DNA from: Chitinophaga caseinilytica
GTDB taxonomy: Bacteria; Bacteroidota; Bacteroidia; Chitinophagales; Chitinophagaceae
Length of the DNA stretch: 64,000 nt
Direction of reading: 5' to 3'
NCBI RefSeq assembly: GCF_038396765.1
Contig: NZ_CP150096.1
Location: 601,501-665,500, forward strand
Positions 1 through 6,655 of this stretch are shown in pieces. The translations under genes and the position numbers were made by a program. The notes below the pieces were generated by a model. That model saw nothing but the letters and a program-made list of their open reading frames with translations. It did not search any database and was not told the DNA's origin. Numbering within the stretch: position 1 is the stretch's first letter; the number at the start of each line of letters is the position of its first letter.

Positions 1-1
1 A

Positions 2-232
2 CTGGGGCCCGACAGCGAAAAGGAACACCAGGCACTGGCCGACCTTCTCCAACTGAGCCACTGGAAAGCCGTTGTGCTCGTAGGAAAGGAATTCTCCAAA
101 ACCCAGCACCCCTACATCTGGTTCGAAACGGCCGATGAAGCCCGCACCTGGCTGGAACAGCAACAGTTCCAGGACACCCACATCCTCGTAAAAGGCTCGC
201 GGAGCGTGGGGATGGAAAAAGTAGTGAACTGA
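2..232 (+). CDS. murF: UDP-N-acetylmuramoyl-tripeptide--D-alanyl-D-alanine ligase, C-terminal part (MurF)
   Basis: Open from the window edge and ending in TGA, 76 residues of the C-terminal Mur ligase domain. It contains LGPDSEKEH near the start and a typical MurF ending, ILVKGSRSVGMEKVV, where KGSR..ME is the family signature. MurF adds D-Ala-D-Ala to the UDP-MurNAc-tripeptide in the cytoplasm. The upstream catalytic part lies outside the window. A second MurF domain occurs at 6656 fused to alanine racemase, so this genome has two MurF-type proteins. The gene converges on the monooxygenase-like gene at 235, with two bases between the stop codons. The family call is fairly secure despite the truncation. 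Confidence 0.85.
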   Translation: MGPDSEKEHQALADLLQLSHWKAVVLVGKEFSKTQHPYIWFETADEARTWLEQQQFQDTHILVKGSRSVGMEKVVN

Positions 233-234
233 GT

Positions 235-648
235 TTACTTCCCCGCGGGCAACTTCCTGAACATTTCCGCCATAGTGGCCGGATCGATGGCCTCCATATC
301 CGGCAGCCGCAAGGATTTCACCATCTTCGCGGTTGCCGTTTTGTATTTGATGAAATGTGCCGTTTTCAGATGACTTTCGTATGCTTCGCGGCTGGCGTAG
401 ATTTCAAGAATCCGCACCTGCGCGGGCCGCGCCTTGTCGAACATCGGGAAAATGGCGATAACGCCCGGCTCCAGCTTTATGGAAGCGGCCGCTTCTTCGG
501 CAAGGATCGCCTTATAGGCCGGTAAAGAAACGGAATCGATTTCCAGTTCGGCGATGCGCACCATCATACGCTGCTGGGCGGCTACGGTCGTTCCCGTTAG
601 CAGGAAAAACATCAGGGCGATAAAAACAGGACGGATCATAGACAACAT
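235..648 (-). CDS. Secreted antibiotic biosynthesis monooxygenase (ABM)-like protein
   Basis: About 137 residues from the ATG at 648. An N-terminal hydrophobic stretch (MIRPVFIALMFFLLTG..VAAQ) looks like a signal peptide and is followed by a compact dimeric alpha/beta-barrel-type sequence with PGVIAIFPMFD, ILEIYASREAYESHLKT and FIKYK, as in the YgiN/ABM family of small quinol monooxygenase-like proteins. The frame stays open upstream to 738, but the signal peptide supports the start at 648, or 639 for the next ATG. Activity cannot be predicted from sequence; many ABM proteins have no known substrate. Export to the periplasm or outer membrane is inferred. Confidence 0.75.
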   Translation of the reverse strand: MLSMIRPVFIALMFFLLTGTTVAAQQRMMVRIAELEIDSVSLPAYKAILAEEAAASIKLEPGVIAIFPMFDKARPAQVRILEIYASREAYESHLKTAHFIKYKTATAKMVKSLRLPDMEAIDPATMAEMFRKLPAGK

Positions 649-680
649 TTTTTTTAGCGGGAAACAGGTAACGGAAATTA

Positions 681-875
681 ATGTAATCCCTACACTATTC
701 CTCGATCCCCCGCGAAAAAGCCGAAGTGTGCGACGCAACGGCGGCCGGGATTTTTACCGAAGCCGGCTACCTGAACAAACGTCCGGAAACATTCACGGAT
801 GCGGTAAAAAAAGAAACCTGCGAGTTAAAAAACCCACAGGTTTTCATAACCTATGCCAACTTTAGAGTATTGTGA
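681..875 (+). pseudogene. Small ORF without a usable start, possible gene remnant
   Basis: An open frame from 687 to the TGA at 873-875 reads as plausible protein with neighbour-like codon use (..IPREKAEVCDATAAG.. and ..NPQVFITYANFRVL). The only in-frame ATG (681) is followed directly by TAA. A GTG at 726 could start a 49-residue protein. No family was recognised. It may be a remnant with a stop at codon 2, a short GTG-started gene, or chance. The rest of the 649-992 gap holds nothing else I can support. Confidence 0.3.
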
Positions 876-992
876 TGAAGCCTGAGCGGCTTGCATTTGT
901 GCTGTGTTATACCATTATCAACGCGCGACAAAATAAAAGGTTTAAATACCGCCATTTTTTTCGCGCTTTTTTTATAACAGGCTGATTTCCTT

Positions 993-1397
993 CTATTCGG
1001 TCCGTTCCTGTGTTAACTCCACCAGCACGCCATTCGTGCTTTTGGGATGAAGGAAACATACCAGTTTGTTATCTGCCCCCGGTTTGGGCTCGGCAGACAG
1101 GAGCTCGAAACCTTCGCTTTGCAACCGGGCCATTTCGGCGCGGATGTCTTTCACTTCAAAAGCCAGGTGATGCACGCCTTCGCCCTTTTTTTCGAGGAAT
1201 CGGGCGACGGGGCTGGCGGGAGATAACGCTTCCAGCAGCTCGATCTTTGTTTCGCCCTGGCGGAAAAACGCGGTAGACACGCCTTCGGAGGCGATTTCCT
1301 CGGTTTTGTAGCATTCCGCGTTCAGCAGTTTTTCGAACAGGGGAACGGAAACGGCCAGCGATTTCACGGCGATGCCGATGTGCTCAACTTTTAACAT
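993..1397 (-). CDS. mce: Methylmalonyl-CoA epimerase
   Basis: 134 residues, the normal length for this vicinal-oxygen-chelate enzyme, which interconverts (S)- and (R)-methylmalonyl-CoA in propionate metabolism. It begins MLKVEHIGIAVKSL, has the central GEGVHHLAFEV motif, and ends KSTNGVLVELTQ. His6, the HH pair near residue 76 and the Glu near the C-terminus are the expected metal ligands. It fits with a B12-binding methylmalonyl-CoA mutase domain at 17596. It is monocistronic and divergent from iscS, with about 100 bases between the genes. Confidence 0.92.
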   Translation of the reverse strand: MLKVEHIGIAVKSLAVSVPLFEKLLNAECYKTEEIASEGVSTAFFRQGETKIELLEALSPASPVARFLEKKGEGVHHLAFEVKDIRAEMARLQSEGFELLSAEPKPGADNKLVCFLHPKSTNGVLVELTQERTE

Positions 1398-1496
1398 AGC
1401 GGTGTATGATTTAATGCCCGGAAAGATGACCCTGCGGTTACCCGCGGCCCGGGCGGTTCCGGGTAAAAGTAGAACTTAAACCGTAATTTTGCATAG

Positions 1497-2660
1497 ATGC
1501 AGACACTGCCCGTTTACCTCGACAACAACGCCACCACGCCCTGCGACCCGCGGGTGCTGGAAGCCATGCTGCCCTACTTCACCACCCATTTCGGCAATGC
1601 CGCCTCCCGCGCGCACGCCTGGGGATGGACGGCCGAAGAAGCGGTACAGCAGGCGCGCGAGGAAGTGGCCGCGCTCATCGGCGCCGAGCCCCAGGAAATC
1701 GTGTTCACCTCCGGTGCCACCGAGGCCCTCAACCTGGCCCTCAAAGGCGCTGCCGAAGCATATGCCGTAAAAGGGAAACACTTCATCACCCTGCAAACCG
1801 AGCATAAAGCCGTGCTCGACACCTGCCGCCACCTCGAAAAACTCGGTGCGGAAGTTACCTACCTGCCGGTAGACGGCCGCGGGACCGTAAACCCCGACGA
1901 CCTCAAAGCCGCCATCCGGCCAGACACGGTGCTGGCCGCCGTGCTGTACGCCAACAACGAAACGGGCGTTATCCAGCCCATCGCCGATATTTCGGGGATT
2001 TTGGGGGAACACGGGGTGCTGTTGCTGACCGACGCCACGCAGGCCGCGGGCAAAATACCCCTGGACGCCACCAGCGAAGGCATCGGGATGCTGGCATTGT
2101 CGGCCCACAAGCTGTACGGCCCCAAGGGCGCGGGCGCATTGTTCGTCCGCCGCAGATCGCCGCGCGTGCGGCTGGCGGCGCAGATGGACGGCGGCGGCCA
2201 CGAGCGCGGGATGCGTTCCGGTACCCTGAACGTGCCGGGAATCGTGGGCCTGGGCAAGGCCTGCGCCATTGCGGCCGACGAAATGGCAGGCGAAGCCCTC
2301 CGGATGGCGGCGCTCCGCGACAGGCTGGAAAAAGCGCTGATCGAGAAAACCGGGGCCCGGGTAAACGGCGAAGGCGCCCCCAGGCTGCCGCACGTCAGCA
2401 ACCTGCAGTTCCCCGACGTACGGGGGGCCGACCTCCTGCGCGGGGTAACCCGGGAAATAGCCGTATCTTCGGGTTCGGCATGCACTTCCGCCAATCCCGA
2501 GCCCAGTCATGTCCTGATGGCGATGGGGGTTTCCGAAGAACTGGCACATTCTTCGCTCAGGTTTGGATTGGGAAGGTTTACGACCGAAGCGGACGTAGAC
2601 CGTGCCATTGAGACAGTCAACCATACCGTGCGCTCATTGCACGCAATATATAACCAGTAA
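1497..2660 (+). CDS. iscS: Cysteine desulfurase (NifS/IscS family)
   Basis: 387 residues, the usual length. This PLP enzyme removes sulfur from L-cysteine as a persulfide for iron-sulfur cluster assembly and tRNA thiolation. Visible motifs are LDNNATTP at residue 8, FGNAASRAH, NNETGV, the PLP lysine in SAHKLYGPKG (Lys205), GGGHERGMRSGT, and the active loop SSGSACTS with persulfide Cys329. A TAATTTTG box (1484-1491) precedes the ATG very closely, suggesting a short leader. The IscA-type carrier follows after 11 bases, so the two form a small iron-sulfur operon ending at the terminator at 3025. No IscU scaffold is present in the window. Confidence 0.95.
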   Translation: MQTLPVYLDNNATTPCDPRVLEAMLPYFTTHFGNAASRAHAWGWTAEEAVQQAREEVAALIGAEPQEIVFTSGATEALNLALKGAAEAYAVKGKHFITLQTEHKAVLDTCRHLEKLGAEVTYLPVDGRGTVNPDDLKAAIRPDTVLAAVLYANNETGVIQPIADISGILGEHGVLLLTDATQAAGKIPLDATSEGIGMLALSAHKLYGPKGAGALFVRRRSPRVRLAAQMDGGGHERGMRSGTLNVPGIVGLGKACAIAADEMAGEALRMAALRDRLEKALIEKTGARVNGEGAPRLPHVSNLQFPDVRGADLLRGVTREIAVSSGSACTSANPEPSHVLMAMGVSEELAHSSLRFGLGRFTTEADVDRAIETVNHTVRSLHAIYNQ

Positions 2661-2671
2661 ATACGGATAAG

Positions 2672-2998
2672 ATGATCTATATCAGTGATAAAGCCAAGCA
2701 AAAAGTGGATGCGCTCCGGGCCGAAGGGACCCTGGGCGAGGATTACTTCCTGCGCGTGTCCGTTGTGGGCGGAGGATGCTCCGGCCTCAGCTATAAACTC
2801 GATTTCGACAACGAAACCAAGCCGAAAGACCAGGTTTTCGAAGATAAAGGCATTAAAGTGGTGACAGACCTGAAAAGCTTCCTGTACCTCTGCAATACCG
2901 TCCTCGAATTCTCCGAAGGGCTCAACGGGAAAGGGTTTTACTTCAATAATCCCAACGCTTCCCGCACCTGCGCCTGCGGCGACAGCTTCGCCGTGTAA
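2672..2998 (+). CDS. Iron-sulfur cluster assembly protein, IscA/ErpA type
   Basis: 108 residues of the HesB/IscA fold. The three conserved cysteines are present: Cys36 in VVGGGCSGL and Cys100 and Cys102 in the C-terminal CACGDSF. These proteins bind iron or a [2Fe-2S]/[4Fe-4S] cluster and deliver it to targets. It is co-transcribed with iscS. Sequence alone does not separate IscA, ErpA and SufA roles, so no symbol is given. The reading frame and ATG are clear. Confidence 0.92.
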   Translation: MIYISDKAKQKVDALRAEGTLGEDYFLRVSVVGGGCSGLSYKLDFDNETKPKDQVFEDKGIKVVTDLKSFLYLCNTVLEFSEGLNGKGFYFNNPNASRTCACGDSFAV

Positions 2999-3024
2999 GG
3001 TTTCGGCACACACATTCGCAATCC

Positions 3025-3060
3025 AGCCGTCCGGTTCCCTGTAACCGGACGGCTTTTTTA
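3025..3060 (+). terminator. Rho-independent terminator of the iscS operon
   Basis: A stem AGCCGTCCGGTT / AACCGGACGGCT with a short CCCTGT loop is followed by a run of T. It lies 27 bases after the IscA-type stop codon. Confidence 0.9.
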
Positions 3061-3094
3061 TTGAATCGTTTACGGATGATTAAAAATTCAAATA

Positions 3095-3122
3095 TTGTGG
3101 AAACGTAATTGAATTATATTTG
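3095..3122 (+). promoter_or_regulatory. Candidate gldFG promoter
   Basis: TTG (3095-3097) and TATATTTG (3115-3122) match the Bacteroidota consensus, but the spacer is 17 bases, slightly short. The ATG at 3131 starts only 9 bases past the -7 box, so the transcript would be almost leaderless. Confidence 0.5.
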
Positions 3123-3130
3123 CTTCCGTC

Positions 3131-3868
3131 ATGTATGCCATTTTCAAGAAAGACATCCACCAATTTTTCAGCAGTATCACGGGGTATGTAGCCATCGTTT
3201 TGTTCCTGCTCGCCAACGGACTGTTCCTGTTCATTTTCCGGGACACGAGCCTCCTCGAGGCCGGGTACGCCGACCTGGACGGGCTTTTCGAGCTGGCGCC
3301 CATGATATTCCTCTTGCTGATACCCGCCATCACCATGCGCAGTTTATCGGACGAGTACCGCAGCGGCACCATGGAGCTACTGAGCACCAAGCCGGTGACG
3401 CCCTGGCAGATCGTTTGGGGTAAATACTGGGCCTGCCTGCTCATCGTGGCCATTGCGCTCGTGCCCACGGCCGTGTATTACCTCGCCATTTCGCAGCTGG
3501 CCGCGGCGGGAAACGGGCCCGATACCGGCAGCATCCTGGGGTCTTACCTGGGGCTTTTCCTGCTGGGGAGCGTGTTCACCGCCATCGGGCTCTGGGCCTC
3601 GTCTGTCACCGCTAACGCCGTGGTAGCCTTCCTGGTGGCCATCTTCACCTGCTACATCCTCTACACCGGGTTCGATGCCCTCAGCAAACTGGCGGTATTC
3701 GAAGGCGGGGCGGATTATTACCTCGCCATGGCCGGCATCCGCTATCATTATACTTCCATCAGCCGCGGCGTGATAGACACGCGCGACCTCGTGTATTTCG
3801 CCAGTGTGGCCGGACTGATGTTATATCTTACCAAAATATCGCTGGAAAGGAAAATCTGGCAGGGTTGA
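3131..3868 (+). CDS. gldF: Gliding-motility ABC transporter permease GldF
   Basis: 245 residues with about six hydrophobic segments. The N-terminus MYAIFKKDIHQFFSSITGYV and the motif PAITMRSLSDEYRSGTMELL are typical of GldF, an ABC-2-type permease. GldF works with the ATPase GldA and with GldG; in Flavobacterium the complex is needed for gliding. GldA is not next to it here. The gene overlaps the start of gldG, so translation is probably coupled. Presence does not prove that the organism glides. Confidence 0.9.
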   Translation: MYAIFKKDIHQFFSSITGYVAIVLFLLANGLFLFIFRDTSLLEAGYADLDGLFELAPMIFLLLIPAITMRSLSDEYRSGTMELLSTKPVTPWQIVWGKYWACLLIVAIALVPTAVYYLAISQLAAAGNGPDTGSILGSYLGLFLLGSVFTAIGLWASSVTANAVVAFLVAIFTCYILYTGFDALSKLAVFEGGADYYLAMAGIRYHYTSISRGVIDTRDLVYFASVAGLMLYLTKISLERKIWQG

Positions 3869-3870
3869 TT

Positions 3871-5586
3871 ATGGAACTAACGAGAAAGGACAAACGAAAA
3901 CAATACCTGAAACGGACGCTGGGGCTCCTGGCTGTGATCGTGGCCATTAACGCGGCGGCAGGGTTCCTCCATACCCGGTTCGACCTCACCGCCGAGAAGC
4001 GCTATACCCTCGCCCCTTCCACCCGCGATCTCCTCCGCCGGCTCGACGCGCCCGTTCAGATCGAAGTATATCTCAAGGGAAAATATCCCGCCGGCTTCCG
4101 CCAGCTGTCTAACGCCACGCGTGAGCTGCTCGAGGAATTCCAGCAGTTCGGCGGCAACAACGTCCGCTTCAGCTTCCTGAACCCCGGCTCCGACCTCCCC
4201 GATTCCATGCGCGCCGCTTTCCAGGATACGCTCATGGCACGGGGCATCCTGCCTTTTAACCTGCAGGTGCAGGACGACGGGAAGGATTCCTACGCCGAGA
4301 AGCTCATCTTCCCCGGCGCCATCATCAAATACAAAGACCGCGAAACGGCCGTCAACCTCCTGAAAAGCCAGGGCGGCATGGACCCCATGCAGGCGCTCAA
4401 CAGCTCCGAAGCCCTCCTCGAATACAAATTCGCCAACGCCATTTACCAGTTGCAGCAAAACCATCGTCCACTCGTGGGCTACATGCTCGGCCATGGCGAA
4501 CCGGAAGGCCCCGAAGTCTACGACGCGCTGAAAACGCTGCATGAACTGTATGAAGTGGATACCGTCAACCTCGCCACCACGCCTGCGATCCCCGACGAGT
4601 TCGACGCGCTGCTGTTCGTCCGCCCTACGCAGACGTTTACCGACGCCGACAAACTGAAGATCGACCAATACGTGATGCAGGGCGGCAACATCGCCTGGTT
4701 CCTCGATAACCTGACCGCTTCCACCGACAGTCTGCGCGGGCGCGATTTCGTGGCGTTCGACCGCAATCTCCAGCTGGAAGACCTGCTGTTCAAATACGGC
4801 GCGCGGGTGAACCCCGATCTTATCCAGGACCTCCGGGCAGACATTATCCCGCTCGTGGTGGGCAACATCGGCGACAAACCGCAGATCCAGCCTGTGCCGT
4901 TCCCTTACTTCCCTTTGCTTAATTCCACCAACGGCCATTCCATCGTCAAAAACCTGGACCTGGTGATGAGCCGCTTCGCGGGATCGGTGGATACGATGGC
5001 GGGAGGCGACATTCATAAAACCGTGCTGCTCACCTCGTCGGAACATAGCCGGCTGGTGCGCAGCCCTGTGCAGATCACGCTCGAAAGCGTGCAGCAGCAG
5101 CCCAATCCGCGGGAGTTCAGGATGCGGAACGTTCCGGTGGCCGTGTTGCTGGAGGGGCGTTTTTCGTCGCTGTTCCGCCACCGGATCGGCGTGGAGGGGC
5201 AGCGGCAGTGGGAAACCTCGGCCCACAGGCCTTTCCGGCCGGAAGCGGATACCGCGGGCAGGATGATCGTGGCGGGAGATGCAGACCTGGTGCTGAATGC
5301 GGTGACGCGGAAAAGCGGCCCGCTGCAAATGGGGGTCAACGAGTTCAACCCGGATTACCAGTTCGCCAATAAAGAATTTTTCCTCAACGGGATGGATTAC
5401 CTGGCCAGCAAGAGCCCTGTCATGGAAACCCGCAACAAGGAGCTGACGCTCAGGCTGCTGGACGGTGAAAAGGTGCGCCGCGATAAAACGAAATGGCAGA
5501 TCATCGCATTTGCCGTGCCCATCGGGGCCGTATTGCTGTTTGCCATGGCGTTCCAGTACTTCAGGCAGCGCAAGTATGCCAGATAA
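3871..5586 (+). CDS. gldG: Gliding-motility ABC transporter auxiliary protein GldG
   Basis: 571 residues from the ATG at 3871; an in-frame TTG at 3865 overlaps the gldF stop and would add two residues. One N-terminal membrane segment (about residues 14-32) is followed by a large periplasmic region that starts FDLTAEKRYTLAPSTRDLL, the GldG/IfkB-like hallmark. LGHGEPEG near residue 210 and a late ABC_transp_aux-type region follow, and a second membrane helix closes the protein (IIAFAVPIGAVLLFAMAF). It is partner of GldF in the same operon. Another large frame on the opposite strand is a shadow of this gene. Confidence 0.9.
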   Translation: MELTRKDKRKQYLKRTLGLLAVIVAINAAAGFLHTRFDLTAEKRYTLAPSTRDLLRRLDAPVQIEVYLKGKYPAGFRQLSNATRELLEEFQQFGGNNVRFSFLNPGSDLPDSMRAAFQDTLMARGILPFNLQVQDDGKDSYAEKLIFPGAIIKYKDRETAVNLLKSQGGMDPMQALNSSEALLEYKFANAIYQLQQNHRPLVGYMLGHGEPEGPEVYDALKTLHELYEVDTVNLATTPAIPDEFDALLFVRPTQTFTDADKLKIDQYVMQGGNIAWFLDNLTASTDSLRGRDFVAFDRNLQLEDLLFKYGARVNPDLIQDLRADIIPLVVGNIGDKPQIQPVPFPYFPLLNSTNGHSIVKNLDLVMSRFAGSVDTMAGGDIHKTVLLTSSEHSRLVRSPVQITLESVQQQPNPREFRMRNVPVAVLLEGRFSSLFRHRIGVEGQRQWETSAHRPFRPEADTAGRMIVAGDADLVLNAVTRKSGPLQMGVNEFNPDYQFANKEFFLNGMDYLASKSPVMETRNKELTLRLLDGEKVRRDKTKWQIIAFAVPIGAVLLFAMAFQYFRQRKYAR

Positions 5587-5637
5587 AAGCTGCCGGAATC
5601 CATTATCTTTGCCATTCATTAAATTTTTCCGCTTTAC

Positions 5638-6588
5638 ATGACACCGCAACAATGGACGTATGCAGTTTTCGGGATTGTGATCGTTCTGGCCCTGATCTTC
5701 GACCTGGGGTTATTAAGTAAAAAAGGTGAAGTAATGTCCATCAAAAAGGCGCTCCTCCAAACCTGTTTCTGGGTGGCGCTGTCTATGGGCTTCTGTGCAT
5801 TTATCTGGTACGAAGACGGCTCCCGCCTGGCGGTCGAATTCCTCAGCGCGTACCTCATGGAGTGGTCGCTTTCCATCGACAATATTTTCGTTTTCATTCT
5901 CATATTCGGGTTTTTCAAGATCAAGGAAACCAGTTATGCGCGGGTGCTGCTCATCGGTATCCTCATGGCCATCGTGTTCCGCGCCATTTTCATTACCGTG
6001 GGCGTGGCCCTCATTGCCCAGTTCGGCTGGATCCTGTACATTTTCGGCGCGTTCCTTGTATATACCGGCGTCAAGATGTTCATGGTAGACCAGCACGAAG
6101 AGTTCAAGCCGGAAGAGAATTTCGCGTACCGCATCATGCAGAAGTACCTGCGGATCTCCAACCAGCCGAATGTCGACAAGTTCACCATCAAGCAGAACGG
6201 CAAAGTGTATTTCACGACGCTGACCGTGGTAGTGGTGATGCTCGCGTTTACCGACATCGTTTTTGCGCTGGATTCCATTCCGGCCGTATTCGCCATTTCA
6301 AAAGAACCGCTTGTGGTATATACATCCAACATTTTCGCCGTGCTTGGCCTTCGCTCCCTCTTCTTTTTGCTGAGAGGTGCGGTAGACAAGTTCGATTACC
6401 TGCAGCAGGGCATCGCCATCGTGCTGGTATTCATCGGTCTGAAAATGCTGGCGGAAATCTGGCATTTCAAACTTCCTGTTTGGGTATCGCTCGTAGTGAT
6501 CGTGCTTTGCCTGGCAGGTTCCATTGTGTATTCCATACTGTTCGACAAGAAATTACCGGTTAAACCGACCGAGTCCAAAGAGAGTTAG
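5638..6588 (+). CDS. TerC/Alx family integral membrane protein
   Basis: 316 residues with about eight or nine membrane helices. The two TerC acidic membrane motifs are visible, EWSLSIDNIFVFILIF near residue 78 and FTDIVFALDSIPAVFAI near residue 205. TerC/Alx proteins have been linked to tellurite resistance and, more recently, manganese export and metal loading of exported proteins. It stands alone, 51 bases after gldG, and ends before a strong terminator. The exact substrate is not predictable. Confidence 0.9.
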   Translation: MTPQQWTYAVFGIVIVLALIFDLGLLSKKGEVMSIKKALLQTCFWVALSMGFCAFIWYEDGSRLAVEFLSAYLMEWSLSIDNIFVFILIFGFFKIKETSYARVLLIGILMAIVFRAIFITVGVALIAQFGWILYIFGAFLVYTGVKMFMVDQHEEFKPEENFAYRIMQKYLRISNQPNVDKFTIKQNGKVYFTTLTVVVVMLAFTDIVFALDSIPAVFAISKEPLVVYTSNIFAVLGLRSLFFLLRGAVDKFDYLQQGIAIVLVFIGLKMLAEIWHFKLPVWVSLVVIVLCLAGSIVYSILFDKKLPVKPTESKES

Positions 6589-6601
6589 TTGATCCGAACT
6601 G

Positions 6602-6638
6602 AAAGCGCCCGTACATGAGAGTCTGCGGGCGCTTTTCG
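6602..6638 (+). terminator. Terminator after the TerC gene
   Basis: A ten-base-pair stem AAAGCGCCCG / CGGGCGCTTT ending in T residues starts 14 bases after the TerC stop. Confidence 0.9.
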
Positions 6639-6655
6639 ATTAAAACCATATAACA

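Noticed and set aside
1476..2624. Antisense 382-codon ORF over iscS
   Set aside because: Shadow of a certain gene; Gly/Val/His-rich translation without motifs.
3877..5652. Antisense 591-codon ORF across gldG
   Set aside because: It mirrors a gene with clear homology; long antisense frames are expected in this codon usage and the translation has no family features.
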